Shown: positions 26,063 through 36,653, numbered from the stretch's first letter. The stretch: DNA of 64,000 nucleotides from Bacillus sp. 165 (GCF_017742235.1 NZ_JAGHKQ010000010.1:1-64000), one strand, 5' to 3'. Translations and numbers: made by a program. The notes: a model not told the origin generated them from the sequence alone.

Positions 26063-26107
26063 GTAAAAAGATATTTAATCTTTTTATTGTACCCCCATGC
26101 CTTTTTT
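26049..26107 (+). terminator. regulated leader terminator of the PTS operon
   Basis: GGCATGGTGG pairs with CCCCCATGCC around an inner stem AAAAAGAT / ATCTTTTT, followed by TTTTTT. It overlaps the RAT by 14 bases. About 110 bases separate it from the first gene and hold an open but start-less frame I cannot assign. Confidence 0.82.
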
Positions 26108-26217
26108 GTTGTTCTCAAGTCTGGTATAAGCGGCAAAGGTGCTACAGAATATCGAGCAGCAACAGAAATTGAGTATTGTGAATCAGTGTCTTATCGAATA
26201 ATAAAGGAGAAATAACT

Positions 26218-26706
26218 ATGCTGCTGAATATGTTTAAAAAAGCAAAATTACAAATATACACTCCAGTTCAAGGAAGAATTGTACCACTGGAAGAGGTTCC
26301 TGATCCGGTTTTCAATCAAAAGATGATGGGAGAAGGAGCAGCAGTAATACCTGCGAAGGGAGATATCTGTGCTCCTGTAGCAGGAACCATTATTCAAATC
26401 GCACCTACTAAACATGCTGTCGGTATTCTTGCTGAGGACGGGACTGAAATTCTTATTCACGTTGGGCTAGAAACAGTTGCATTAAAGGGGAACGGTTTTA
26501 ACGTAGTTACAGGTGAAGGAGACAAGGTTTCCGTAGGTCAAAGTCTTATTGAAGTGGATTGGGAGTATATTAGTGCCCATGCAAAAAGTATTATCACACC
26601 CATTGTAATAACGAATAGTCAGCAAGGTAATAAACAGTATGCTGTTACAGGAGAAAAGGAGGGGATACCAGGAAAGACGGTGATTATAACAGCCTCCGTT
26701 AAGTAA
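26218..26706 (+). CDS. PTS glucose-type EIIA (Crr-like)
   Basis: A 162-residue EIIA of the glucose family. It accepts phosphate from HPr and passes it to an EIIB domain, here presumably that of the NagE-type transporter downstream, which lacks its own IIA. Visible motifs are APVAGTIIQIAP, KHAVGILAEDGTEILIHVGL (with the phosphorylated His in ILIHVG) and GDKVSVGQSLIEVDWEYI. AAAGGAG lies 9 bases before the ATG. It is the first gene after the RAT leader and is followed 40 bases later by the antiterminator gene. Confidence 0.9.
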   Translation: MLLNMFKKAKLQIYTPVQGRIVPLEEVPDPVFNQKMMGEGAAVIPAKGDICAPVAGTIIQIAPTKHAVGILAEDGTEILIHVGLETVALKGNGFNVVTGEGDKVSVGQSLIEVDWEYISAHAKSIITPIVITNSQQGNKQYAVTGEKEGIPGKTVIITASVK

Positions 26707-26746
26707 CACACTGTTTAGTGTAGTGAAAACGAGGAGGGAATGTTAG

Positions 26747-27580
26747 GTGAAAATAATCAAAATTTTGAATAATAATGCTGTTATAGTAATGGACGGCCAG
26801 CAGGAGAAAATAGCAGTTGGAGCTGGCATTGCTTTTAACAAAACGAAAAATGATGTTGTGAATATCCACAAAATCGAAAAGCTTTTTGTTATGAAGGAAA
26901 ATGATAAGCTGCAGCAGCTGCTAAGCCGTATTCCAGAAGAGCATTTTACCATATCAAATGACATAATCACCTACGCAGAAAAGCACCTTGGTACAAAGCT
27001 GAATGAACGTATTCATATCGTTCTCACCGACCATCTTTCATTTGCTATTGAAAGAGAAAGAGAAGGCATTCAATTAAAAAACAAGCTGTTGCATGAAATA
27101 AAAATTTTATATAAAAGAGAGTTTGAAATAGGCCTTTGGGCTATTCAGCATATTAAAGATACATTGTATATTGATATGCCTGTAGATGAAGCAGCCTTTA
27201 TTGCTTTGCATATTCACACAATGAAACTGCAAGGAGGTGATTTGCGTCAAACTGTGAAGCAGACAACTATTGTAAGAGACATGATTCAAATGATTAAGGA
27301 ATGCTTGAATATCACGATTGAAGAAGAGGATTTGTCTTATCAGCGTCTGATTACCCATCTTCGATTTGCTTTAGACAGGCTTAGTCATTATGAACATCAC
27401 ACGATGGATGAGGAAATGTTGGAAATGATTAAAAAGAAGTTCCCGCTTCCCTACAATTGTGCAGCGAAAGTAGCAAAGGATCTATCTCTAGTACATGGCA
27501 TTGAGCTGCCAGAGCAAGAATTAGGGTATATTACCCTTCATATTGAAAGGCTAAGAGAGAATAGTACTTTTAACAAGTAA
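26747..27580 (+). CDS. BglG/GlcT-family transcriptional antiterminator
   Basis: A 277-residue RNA-binding antiterminator. Residues 1-57 form the CAT RNA-binding domain (KIIKILNNNAVIVMDGQQEK, GAGIAFNKTKND). PRD1 (about 65-170) has conserved His residues in LTDHLSFAIER and FIALHIHTMK, and PRD2 (about 175-277) in LITHLRFALDR and GYITLHIERL. Such proteins bind a RAT to prevent leader termination and are switched by PTS-dependent phosphorylation of the PRD histidines. The RAT 700 bases upstream in the same operon makes autoregulation likely. The GTG start has GAGGAGGG upstream. GlcT versus LicT/SacT class is not certain from the protein alone. Confidence 0.9.
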   Translation: MKIIKILNNNAVIVMDGQQEKIAVGAGIAFNKTKNDVVNIHKIEKLFVMKENDKLQQLLSRIPEEHFTISNDIITYAEKHLGTKLNERIHIVLTDHLSFAIEREREGIQLKNKLLHEIKILYKREFEIGLWAIQHIKDTLYIDMPVDEAAFIALHIHTMKLQGGDLRQTVKQTTIVRDMIQMIKECLNITIEEEDLSYQRLITHLRFALDRLSHYEHHTMDEEMLEMIKKKFPLPYNCAAKVAKDLSLVHGIELPEQELGYITLHIERLRENSTFNK

Positions 27581-27744
27581 GGACAGATTGAGAAGCGCCT
27601 ATAAAGCTATAAAAAAATTCTTTTACGTTTAACGAAATTATAATTTTTTAATTGGATTACACCTTAGATTTATGGACAGCAAAGTCCTTAGGGATGAAAG
27701 TCTTTATAAATAGATATGAATTATAAAAATTTTGGAGAAGGAGA

Positions 27745-29196
27745 ATGATCAAAATGATGAAGTATTTACAGAAGATGGGCCGTTCATTGATGCTCCCTGT
27801 AGCAGTGCTACCCGCTGCAGCTATTCTAATGGGTATTGGTTATTGGATTGACCCTTCAGGCTGGGGCGCAGACAGCCCAGTAGCTGCGTTTTTAATTAAA
27901 GCAGGAGCAGCTATTATTGATAACATACCAATTTTATTTGCTGTAGGTGTAGCTTTAGGTATGGCAAAAGACAAAGATGGTTCCGCTGCATTGAGCGGGT
28001 TGGTTGCTTACTTGACAGTGACAACATTGCTTTCTACAAATTCAGTAGCTCTGCTGCAAGGAATTGATGTAGCCGATGTAAGTCCAGCCTTTGGGAAAAT
28101 AGGAAATGCTTTTGTAGGGATTTTATCAGGTATTGTAGCTGCAACAATGTATAATCGCTTTAGTCATGTGAAACTGACAGACGCGCTGTCTTTCTTTAGT
28201 GGAAAACGATTAGTCCCAATTATGACAGCGGTTTCGATGATCGTAGTTTCAGCAGTTTTATTCTTTGCTTGGCCGGTTATTTTTACAGGATTAGTTTCAT
28301 TTGGTGAAGGTATTAGTAAATTAGGAGCTCTTGGTGCAGGGTTATATGGATTCTTTAATAGATTATTAATTCCAACGGGATTACATCATGCGCTTAACTC
28401 AGTGTTCTGGTTTGATGTGGCAGGAATCAATGACATCGGTAACTTCTGGTCAGGTAATGGAGAAAAGGGAGTTACAGGGATGTATCAGGCTGGGTTCTTC
28501 CCAATCATGATGTTCGGCTTACCGGCTGCAGCGCTTGCGATGTACCATACTGCAAAAACGAAAAAGAAGAAACAAGCTGCTTCATTGATGCTAGCTGCAG
28601 GTTTCGCTTCATTCTTTACAGGAGTTACAGAACCTATTGAGTTTTCATTCATGTTTTTAGCACCTGGGCTTTATGTAGTGCATGCAGTGTTAACAGGTAT
28701 TTCATTAGCCGTTGCTGCTTTGTTTCATTGGACAGCAGGTTTTGGTTTTAGTGCAGGACTAGTAGACTTTATTTTAAGTTCAAGACTGCCGTTGGCTAAC
28801 CAACCTTATATGCTTCTTCTTCAAGGACTTGTTTTCGCAGTTATTTACTATGTGTTATTCCGCTTCTTAATTGTTAAGTTTAATCTTCCAACTCCTGGAA
28901 GAGAAGAAGATGGTGAAGAAGTAATGGAAACATCACATGCGCAAGCTGGAAATGAGTATGCAGCCATGGCTGCCGCGATTTATGACGGCTTAGGCGGAGA
29001 TGCTAATGTCGTGTCTGTTGATAATTGTATTACTCGTTTAAGAGTAGAAGTAAAGGATATGAATAATGTAAATCAAAATAAAATTAAGGCAACAGGTGTA
29101 CCTGGAATCAATGTAGTGGGATCACAGAGCATCCAAGTTATCGTGGGAACACAAGTACAATTTGTAGCTGATGAAATTGAAAAAATTCGTAAATAA
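27745..29196 (+). CDS. nagE: PTS N-acetylglucosamine transporter EIICB (NagE/NagP type)
   Basis: A 483-residue fusion. Residues about 1-385 are the membrane EIIC (GRSLMLPVAVLPAAAILMGI start motif, PTGLHHALNSVFWFD, GVTEPIEFSFMFLAPGLY). After a linker, residues about 405-483 form EIIB with the phosphorylated Cys in VDNCITRLRVEVKD and GSQSIQVIVG. Sequence type fits N-acetylglucosamine uptake with concomitant phosphorylation. Glucose or glucosamine is possible, since the family is broad. It lacks an IIA domain, which the first gene of the operon supplies. It starts 164 bases after the antiterminator. GGAG with 7-base spacing supports ATG 27745, and ATG 27757 is an alternative. Confidence 0.88.
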   Translation: MIKMMKYLQKMGRSLMLPVAVLPAAAILMGIGYWIDPSGWGADSPVAAFLIKAGAAIIDNIPILFAVGVALGMAKDKDGSAALSGLVAYLTVTTLLSTNSVALLQGIDVADVSPAFGKIGNAFVGILSGIVAATMYNRFSHVKLTDALSFFSGKRLVPIMTAVSMIVVSAVLFFAWPVIFTGLVSFGEGISKLGALGAGLYGFFNRLLIPTGLHHALNSVFWFDVAGINDIGNFWSGNGEKGVTGMYQAGFFPIMMFGLPAAALAMYHTAKTKKKKQAASLMLAAGFASFFTGVTEPIEFSFMFLAPGLYVVHAVLTGISLAVAALFHWTAGFGFSAGLVDFILSSRLPLANQPYMLLLQGLVFAVIYYVLFRFLIVKFNLPTPGREEDGEEVMETSHAQAGNEYAAMAAAIYDGLGGDANVVSVDNCITRLRVEVKDMNNVNQNKIKATGVPGINVVGSQSIQVIVGTQVQFVADEIEKIRK

Positions 29197-29204
29197 ATTA
29201 ATGA

Positions 29205-29250
29205 AGAACCGCTTATGAAAGTAACGGGTTCTCTTTTCGGAGGGAAAGTA
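29205..29250. repeat. left arm of an imperfect inverted repeat; also nagE terminator
   Basis: AACCGCTTATGAAAGTAACG followed by GGTTCTCTTTTCGGAGGGAA. It can fold on itself (AGAACC / GGTTCT) as a terminator, and it matches the reverse complement of 30190-30235, flanking the WGR gene. Confidence 0.6.
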
Positions 29251-29310
29251 AATTTGAATTGCTTAAATCACTCTGTTTTAGCAATACAATTTACACAGTA
29301 AATAACAGAA

Positions 29311-29342
29311 AAAAGAGCATTGAGATGTCTCGATGCTCTTTT
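29311..29342. terminator. terminator of the WGR-domain gene
   Basis: AAAAGAGCATTGAGA / TCTCGATGCTCTTTT, a 15-bp stem (one G-U) with a 2-base loop, at the end of the minus-strand gene. Confidence 0.85.
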
Positions 29343-29862
29343 ACATTAGGTCAAAATCGGCTCCTTCTGGATACAAAGCGATATATTCCTCGTCTTCAGG
29401 GTTTAAATAAGCTATTTTTACTCCTTCAAGTAGGTTGTTATTTTTTAGTTCTTCTATGATTGTTTGCGTTGCCTTCTCAACATCTACAACATAGTTGACA
29501 ATATTAGCTGTACCACTACCTATATCCCCGCCATCGCAAGAACCGTTACCTGTCCAACCTAAACATTCATTCATTAAATCCTCAACGTGATGTCGCTTTT
29601 CTAGAGCTGCTTCCATTTGGTCTTCTTCATAGCTGTATTGAACAACAAGCTCGAATAGTTCATCTTCATCTAAATAATCGAAACCTTCATTAGCTTTTTC
29701 TTCTGCTAATTCATCCATCAATTTTTCTGCCTTTTGAAATAGTGATAATTTCTTTTCCTCAGTCTCACCAGTATCTCCAACAGTACCGTAATGAATAAAT
29801 AGTGTTTTACCATCTTGCCAAACTTCCCAATACAAAACCTCATCATCAATCTGCTTAACCAT
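29341..29862 (-). CDS. WGR-domain-like protein, about 173 aa
   Basis: The N-terminus (YWEVWQDGKTLFIHYGTVGD) has the tryptophan-rich pattern of the WGR domain, a nucleic-acid-binding module best known from PARPs and from some bacterial proteins. A strongly acidic helical middle (AEEKANEGFDYLDEDELFEL) and a C-terminal domain (MNECLGWTGNGSCDGGDIGS onward, ending in EEYIALYPEGADFDLM) follow. I do not recognise the C-terminal part. No good ribosome site is visible, so ATG 29862 and GTG 29883 are both possible starts. The gene is alone, opposite to its neighbours and framed by inverted repeats, so it looks imported. Confidence 0.6.
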   Translation of the reverse strand: MVKQIDDEVLYWEVWQDGKTLFIHYGTVGDTGETEEKKLSLFQKAEKLMDELAEEKANEGFDYLDEDELFELVVQYSYEEDQMEAALEKRHHVEDLMNECLGWTGNGSCDGGDIGSGTANIVNYVVDVEKATQTIIEELKNNNLLEGVKIAYLNPEDEEYIALYPEGADFDLM

Positions 29863-29883
29863 CTTAATCAAGACCAACACCAC

Positions 29884-30417
29884 ACACTATTTTATCTTAG
29901 CTAGATTATATCATTTATTTTAAAAACCTTGTTAGTCATTCCCAGCCTTTGTACAGGAGTAAGTTTATCAAAGCCAGGTGTTTAATAAGATATAAATATC
30001 ATAATTTTTATCATTCGAAATCGCTTTAAAACAGCACAATAATTAGCAAAGACAATAGTTATTGCCCAATGTTATTTTATGTGTTAATTGTCTGCTATTT
30101 TAATTGCGATTTCAATTAAAACCTTGATTTAACAATAAAAAGACAGACCGAAATTTTGTTATTTGGTCTGTCAATTGGATGTTTAATTTATGCTTTTCTC
30201 TCCCAAAGGAGAACCCGTTATTATGAAAGCGGTTTTTTTTTATAAGAATAAGCGGGTATAGACATTTTGAAATCTCTTGTCTCTGCTTTAAAGGGAGCTT
30301 TTTAAGGTATTTGAAAAAAAGTGTAGAAATGGTGTGAAATCCATATTGGACAGTGCTGTACTGTATTAATTGTGCACAATTAACTGTATGGAGAGTAGGT
30401 TGTTTAATAAAACTACA
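29884..30417. other. AT-rich region between WGR gene and csoR
   Basis: About 530 bases without a supported gene. It holds a hairpin at about 30143-30173 (GACAGACC / GGTCTGTC) and the right arm of the inverted repeat. Confidence 0.45.
30190..30240. repeat. right arm of the inverted repeat flanking the WGR gene
   Basis: GAGAACCCGTTATTATGAAA and GCGGTTTTTTTTT. Its reverse complement aligns with 29205-29250 over about 40 bases, with the middle (ATGAAAG) in opposite orientation. On the plus strand it is a good terminator shape (AACCCG... CGGTT plus T9). Confidence 0.6.
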
Positions 30418-30419
30418 AT

Positions 30420-30448
30420 TTGCATATTATACCCCATACAGGTATAAT
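30420..30448 (+). promoter_or_regulatory. csoR-copA-copZ promoter with CsoR-type operator
   Basis: TTGCAT (30420-30425), 17 bases, TATAAT (30443-30448). The spacer and -10 carry the dyad TATACC-N7-GGTATA (30428-30446), like CsoR operators with a G/C-rich centre. Repressor bound here would block polymerase, and Cu(I) would release it. Confidence 0.75.
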
Positions 30449-30490
30449 GTATATAAAGGGTTGTTAAATCTAAGCTACGAGGTGATGTCT

Positions 30491-30802
30491 TTGAATCGGT
30501 GTGAAGATGGCAATACTGATGGAAGAATGGTTCCTAGGACAGAAGAGGAAATCGAAAATGTCATTAAACGTTTAAAACGAATTGAGGGACAAGTTCGCGG
30601 TGTGCAAAAGATGATAGAAGATAATCGGTATTGTGTAGATATTTTAGTACAAATTTCTGCGATTAATGCAGCATTAAATAAAGTCGGATTTTCCTTATTA
30701 GAGCGACATACAAACCATTGTGTGTCAAAAGCTATTCAAGAAGGCAATGGAGAAGAATCTATTAAGGAACTAATGAGCGTCATTAAGCAATTTTCGAAGT
30801 AA
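30491..30802 (+). CDS. csoR: CsoR copper-sensing repressor
   Basis: A 103-residue all-helical metalloregulator. The DNA-binding/tetramer helix IKRLKRIEGQVRGVQKMIED and the Cu(I) ligands Cys (NRYCVDIL), His and Cys (ERHTNHCV) show the C-H-C arrangement of true copper sensors. I place the start at TTG 30491, because GAGGTG (30479-30484) is spaced 6 bases from it. The ATG at 30485 abuts that site, and longer upstream starts would put the protein over its own promoter. copA follows 21 bases downstream. Confidence 0.92.
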   Translation: MNRCEDGNTDGRMVPRTEEEIENVIKRLKRIEGQVRGVQKMIEDNRYCVDILVQISAINAALNKVGFSLLERHTNHCVSKAIQEGNGEESIKELMSVIKQFSK

Positions 30803-30823
30803 AAGTAGAAGGAGGATATCATC

Positions 30824-33220
30824 ATGAGCAGGCACAAACAAATGATAGTTGGAATAACTGGTATGACATGTGCCGCCTGTTCTGCTCGCATTGAAAAAGT
30901 GCTTAATAAAATGGATGGGGTAGAGGCCAATGTGAATTTAGCTATGGAAAAGGCTACGGTTACCTATGACCCATCTAAGCAAGAAGCGAAGAGCATTAAA
31001 GAAAGAATTGAAAAACTGGGATATGGAATTGAAACTGAGAAAGTCATTCTTGATATTGAGGGTATGACATGTGCTGCTTGCTCTGCTCGAATTGAAAAAG
31101 GCTTAAATCGTTTAGAGGGAGTCTCACAAGCTTCTGTCAATTTAGCTGCTAATAGTGGAGTGGTAGAGTATGACGAGACCGTTATCTCAATTGAGGATAT
31201 TTTAGAAAAAATAAAAAAGCTTGGCTATAAAAGTAGCGTGCGAAATGAGCAGTTAGATGCTGAAGGAAGACACAAAAAGATACTTAAGGAGAAGAAGCTT
31301 CAATTGTGGATTTCCGTTATTCTAGCTCTACCATTGCTATACACTATGTTGGCACATATGCCGTTTGCTACAAGGGTGCCTATGCCACATTTATTGATGA
31401 ATCCATGGTTTCAGCTTGTGCTGGCTACACCAGTTCAGTTCTATATTGGCGGTCATTTCTATACAGGGGCATATCGAGCGCTTAAAAATAAAAGTGCCAA
31501 TATGGATGTGTTGGTTGCACTGGGAACATCGGCTGCGTATTTTTATAGTTTATATGAAGCAATTAAAACAATTCAAAACTCTTCGTATGCACCAAACTTA
31601 TACTTTGAAACAAGTGCGGTACTCATTACACTTATTCTCGTTGGAAAATATTTTGAAGCATTGGCAAAAGGCAGAACAACGGAGGCGATGTCCAAGCTCC
31701 TTAGTCTGCAGGCAAAAGAAGCTATGGTTATACGAGAGGGAAAAGAAGTAAAAGTACCGTTAGAGTATGTAGTTGTTGGAGATACGCTTGTGATTAAGCC
31801 TGGAGAAAAAATACCTGTAGACGGTATCGTTCTATCAGGTATGTCTTCTGTCGATGAATCCATGATTACAGGGGAATCTATTCCCGTTGATAAACAACCA
31901 GGAGAATTTCTTATCGGTGCAACCATTAACACTAATGGATTATTGACTATGCGAGCTGAAAAAGTCGGAAAAGATACTGCACTTGCAGGTATTATCAAGA
32001 TTGTCGAGAAGGCCCAAGGTTCCAAAGCTCCGATTCAGCGTATGGCTGATATCATATCGGGCATATTTGTTCCTATCGTGGTAGCAATATCTCTTATTGC
32101 CTTTTTGACCTGGTATTTTTTCATCTTGCCTGGCGATTTGCCAAAAGCCTTGGAAGTAGCTATCGCCATTCTAGTTATAGCCTGTCCTTGTGCGCTCGGA
32201 TTAGCCACACCGACTTCCATCATGGTGGGTACAGGAAAAGGTGCAGAAAATGGTATCCTCTTTAAAGGAGGAGAATTTTTAGAAGGTACGCATAAAGTGA
32301 GTGCGATTTTATTAGATAAAACAGGTACTGTCACAAAAGGAAGACCAGAAGTGACAGATGTAGTAAACCTTCAAGACGATATGTTAGTGTATGCGGTATC
32401 TGCGGAATATTCTTCTGAGCACCCATTAGCTTATGCCATAGTAGAATATGGAAAGGATAATGCTATTGATTTGAAGCCTGTAGAATATTTTAAGGCTATT
32501 ACGGGAAATGGCATTGAAGCAATTATAAACGAACGAACAGTTCTTGTAGGCACACGTAAACTCATGAAAGAACGCGGGGTAGAGGTTTTTCAATATGAAA
32601 AATGTATGACAGATTTTGAAAATCAAGGAAAAACTGTTATGATGGTGTCCGTTGATAATCAGCTTGCCGGTATCATTGCTGTAGCAGATACAGTCAAGGA
32701 AAGCTCAAAATCTGCAATCCAAGCCTTAAAACAATTAGGTGTGAAAGTATACATGGCAACAGGCGATAATAAGAGAACTGCTGAAGCAATTGCAAGGCAG
32801 GTCAATCTTGAACATGTATATGCAGAGGTACTGCCGGCTGATAAGGTAAATATCGTGGAAAAGCTGAGACGAAAAGGCAATATTGTGGCGATGGTAGGCG
32901 ATGGTATTAATGATGCCCCTGCTCTTGCGCAAGCAGATATTGGTATGGCAATCGGTACTGGTGCTGATGTTGCTATTGAAACTGCTGATGTGACATTGGT
33001 TGGAGGAGATCTGGCTCATATTCCGAAAGCCATTGAATTAAGCCGAAAGACGATGAACAATATCCGGCAAAATTTGTTTTGGGCACTCTTTTATAATACA
33101 ATTGGCATCCCAATTGCAGCTGCAGGATTATTAGAGCCTTGGGTTGCTGGTGCCGCAATGGCATTCAGTTCCTTATCTGTTATAACAAATGCGCTTCGCT
33201 TGAAACGCGTAAAAATATAG
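30824..33220 (+). CDS. copA: Cu(I)-exporting P1B-type ATPase CopA
   Basis: A 798-residue copper pump of normal length. It has two N-terminal heavy-metal domains ([13 protein letters not shown] at about residues 12-24 and 80-92), eight predicted membrane helices with the CPC ion motif (Cys454-Pro-Cys456), the phosphorylated Asp498 in DKTGT, the TGE actuator motif (SMITGES), and the HP motif ([11 protein letters not shown]). [16 protein letters not shown] is the hinge. It moves Cu(I) out of the cytoplasm. AAGGAGG lies 9 bases before ATG. It lies between csoR and copZ in one operon. Confidence 0.97.
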   Translation: MSRHKQMIVGITGMTCAACSARIEKVLNKMDGVEANVNLAMEKATVTYDPSKQEAKSIKERIEKLGYGIETEKVILDIEGMTCAACSARIEKGLNRLEGVSQASVNLAANSGVVEYDETVISIEDILEKIKKLGYKSSVRNEQLDAEGRHKKILKEKKLQLWISVILALPLLYTMLAHMPFATRVPMPHLLMNPWFQLVLATPVQFYIGGHFYTGAYRALKNKSANMDVLVALGTSAAYFYSLYEAIKTIQNSSYAPNLYFETSAVLITLILVGKYFEALAKGRTTEAMSKLLSLQAKEAMVIREGKEVKVPLEYVVVGDTLVIKPGEKIPVDGIVLSGMSSVDESMITGESIPVDKQPGEFLIGATINTNGLLTMRAEKVGKDTALAGIIKIVEKAQGSKAPIQRMADIISGIFVPIVVAISLIAFLTWYFFILPGDLPKALEVAIAILVIACPCALGLATPTSIMVGTGKGAENGILFKGGEFLEGTHKVSAILLDKTGTVTKGRPEVTDVVNLQDDMLVYAVSAEYSSEHPLAYAIVEYGKDNAIDLKPVEYFKAITGNGIEAIINERTVLVGTRKLMKERGVEVFQYEKCMTDFENQGKTVMMVSVDNQLAGIIAVADTVKESSKSAIQALKQLGVKVYMATGDNKRTAEAIARQVNLEHVYAEVLPADKVNIVEKLRRKGNIVAMVGDGINDAPALAQADIGMAIGTGADVAIETADVTLVGGDLAHIPKAIELSRKTMNNIRQNLFWALFYNTIGIPIAAAGLLEPWVAGAAMAFSSLSVITNALRLKRVKI

Positions 33221-33238
33221 AAATCGGAGGAAGACATA

Positions 33239-33442
33239 ATGACAATCACATTACACGTAAAAGGAATGACTTGTAATCATTGTAAGGCGGCAGTCACTAA
33301 TGCGCTGCAGGAATTGGGAGGAGTAACAAAAGCGGAGGTACATCTGCGAGAAGGGAAAGTAGATATAGATTTTGATGAGACAAAAGTAAATATTGATAAA
33401 GTCAAAGAGGCTATAGAAGATCAAGGCTATGATGTGAAATAA
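33239..33442 (+). CDS. copZ: copper chaperone CopZ
   Basis: A 67-residue single HMA domain with GMTCNHCKAAV (Cys-x-x-Cys Cu(I) site). It passes copper to CopA and to CsoR. GGAGGAAG lies 7 bases before the ATG. It is the last gene of the csoR operon and is followed by a terminator. Confidence 0.96.
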   Translation: MTITLHVKGMTCNHCKAAVTNALQELGGVTKAEVHLREGKVDIDFDETKVNIDKVKEAIEDQGYDVK

Positions 33443-33446
33443 GTAA

Positions 33447-33485
33447 AGAAGGGTGACTGGTTAATTGAATCGGTCACCTTTTACT
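33447..33485 (+). terminator. copZ operon terminator
   Basis: AAGGGTGACTG ... CGGTCACCTTTT; the stem has one bulged G. Confidence 0.8.
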
Positions 33486-33569
33486 TTTCATTTGAGGGGG
33501 GTATATAATTTTTACCCGTACTAAATAATAAAATGGAAATGGAGTGATTAAGAAAGGAAGGCTTTTATC

Positions 33570-33755
33570 ATGCAACATTTAACGGAACTGGAACTAGAAA
33601 ATTTACGTCATCTTATTGGAGGACATGAAACAGTTGCTAATAAATTGGATCAGTATGCTCAAGCTTGCAGTGATCCAATGCTTAAACAAATGTTACAGCA
33701 AGATGCGCGGGCAGCAAGGAATACAAAGCAAACATTGATGTCTTTTTTAGGATAG
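33570..33755 (+). CDS. small CotF-like / spore-coat-associated protein, 61 aa
   Basis: A short helical protein (LTELELENLRHLIGGHETVA, then a YAQACSDPMLKQMLQQDARA helix) of the type found just before CotF-family coat genes in Bacillus. No signal or membrane segment. GAAAGGAAGG precedes the ATG. The next gene, a CotF-like protein, starts 13 bases later, so they form an operon. The role in the spore is inferred from family and context. Confidence 0.7.
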   Translation: MQHLTELELENLRHLIGGHETVANKLDQYAQACSDPMLKQMLQQDARAARNTKQTLMSFLG

Positions 33756-33768
33756 GAAGGTGTTTAGC

Positions 33769-34017
33769 ATGAATGATAAAGATATGGTCAATGATTATTT
33801 AGCCGGCTTGAACGCCAGTCTCACCGGTTATGCCAATTATATAACTCAGTCTGATAATGAACAGCTGCGCCAAGCATTGATTCAAATTAGAAATCAATGT
33901 GAATCTAAGCAACGTAATGTTTATGAATATGCGTTACAAAAAGGGTATTATAAACCTGCAGCTCCGGCTGATCCTAATGTAGCAGAGCAACTGAAAAGTG
34001 AATTAAGCTCCCAATAA
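33769..34017 (+). CDS. CotF-family spore coat protein
   Basis: An 82-residue coat-F-type helical protein (MVNDYLAGLNASLTGYANYI, LRQALIQIRNQCESKQRNVY, then EYALQKGYYKPA). The motif QKGYYKPA near the C-terminus is typical of CotF domains. I start at ATG 33769, after AAGGTGTTTAGC, rather than at 33760. It is expected in the spore coat and made in the mother cell. Confidence 0.82.
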   Translation: MNDKDMVNDYLAGLNASLTGYANYITQSDNEQLRQALIQIRNQCESKQRNVYEYALQKGYYKPAAPADPNVAEQLKSELSSQ

Positions 34018-34047
34018 ACCTAGATACACTGCTTCAGGACGAGATAC

Positions 34048-34092
34048 TATGGACCAAAACAGACCTTATAAAAAGGTCTGTTTTGGTCCATA
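34048..34092. terminator. perfect 18-bp hairpin between convergent genes
   Basis: TATGGACCAAAACAGACC / GGTCTGTTTTGGTCCATA with a 9-base loop. No long T run follows, but its position suits a bidirectional terminator. Confidence 0.75.
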
Positions 34093-34123
34093 CGGATATT
34101 GACTCTAAGGTTTTTCTAGAGGA

Positions 34124-34306
34124 TTATTTGTTATCTTTGAAGTGATTCTTGTTAAATCCAGCTTTTGCATTTTGTTGTTTTATATGTTGAACGCCCATCT
34201 CATTGGAAAACTCTTGAGTGTATTCTGCATTTTGTGCGGTAATCTGTTGCAGACTTGTTCCAGAAGCTGTTTGGTTTGTATTTTTTAGAAAGGAATTTTT
34301 GTTCAT
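34124..34306 (-). CDS. sspE: gamma-type small acid-soluble spore protein
   Basis: A 60-residue, Asn/Gln-rich, hydrophilic protein without aromatic core. The pieces TASGTSLQQITAQNAEYTQE and MGVQHIKQQNAKAGFNK, with EFSNEMG as the germination-protease-like site, match gamma-type SASP. These serve as an amino-acid store in the spore core and are cleaved by GPR at germination. Only one repeat and a half is present, shorter than the B. subtilis SspE. AGGAGG lies 9 bases before the ATG. Expected under sigma-G in the forespore. Confidence 0.82.
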   Translation of the reverse strand: MNKNSFLKNTNQTASGTSLQQITAQNAEYTQEFSNEMGVQHIKQQNAKAGFNKNHFKDNK

Positions 34307-34533
34307 CCATAATTACCTCCTTATGGATAATTTGAGCCCAGTGCTGTCTAAATAGACGCGGAAATTATATGAAGAGGTATGTGTCGCTTAATAGATGATT
34401 AAGGAGTACTTTGGCTATACGTCTTTTACTTTTTTATATTGACATTTATTTATTCAAACTATATATTTAACTTTGTGAAATATTTAATGAAGTTATATAT
34501 TTAGGTAAAATAATTATTAAGGAGGATTAATTT

Positions 34534-34974
34534 ATGAAGGAGATGAATGACTATATTGAGCGTATTCAATCTGCATTGCATACTACTATTCACAAGATGC
34601 AACCAGAGATACTTGAAAGCATGCACGCTCAAGGTATCACTCCTACACAGTTTTTTGTTCTTGTCTATTTGAAAAAACAAGGCAGCTGCAAAGTTTCCCA
34701 ATTGGCAGAACAATTGGACGTAAAGCCGAGCGCCGTTACCTTTATGGTGGATAGATTAGAACAGAATGAATTGGTTCAGAGAGAGCATGATAAAAAAGAT
34801 AGAAGAGTTGTTAATATCAGTTTGACTATGCGAGGAGAAGAGAAGCTTACAAAAGTTATTAAAGATCGAAAGGCTATTGTGGAGCGGTATCTTGGTTATT
34901 TGAATGATGAGGAGCTCTCGTTTATGGCTGATATTACAGAGAAGCTTGCAGAAGCTGTTATAGCGATGAGATAA
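34534..34974 (+). CDS. MarR-family transcriptional regulator
   Basis: A 146-residue winged-helix regulator. The recognition region is CKVSQLAEQLDVKPSAVTFM, and the wing is EHDKKDRRVVNISLT. N- and C-terminal helices form the dimer interface. Ligand is unknown. AAGGAGG lies 9 bases upstream. It starts 56 bases before an MFS drug-efflux gene on the same strand, so it probably represses that operon in response to a toxic compound. Confidence 0.92.
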   Translation: MKEMNDYIERIQSALHTTIHKMQPEILESMHAQGITPTQFFVLVYLKKQGSCKVSQLAEQLDVKPSAVTFMVDRLEQNELVQREHDKKDRRVVNISLTMRGEEKLTKVIKDRKAIVERYLGYLNDEELSFMADITEKLAEAVIAMR

Positions 34975-35000
34975 CGGGGACATTCTTAGCCCTAAAATAA

Positions 35001-36653
<1,653 letters not shown>

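Noticed and set aside
26107..26217. Open start-less frame (VLKSGISGKGATEYRAATEI ...) between the RAT terminator and the EIIA gene
   Set aside because: No start codon, and the stretch begins inside the terminator T run; more likely leader RNA or a chance frame than a gene end.
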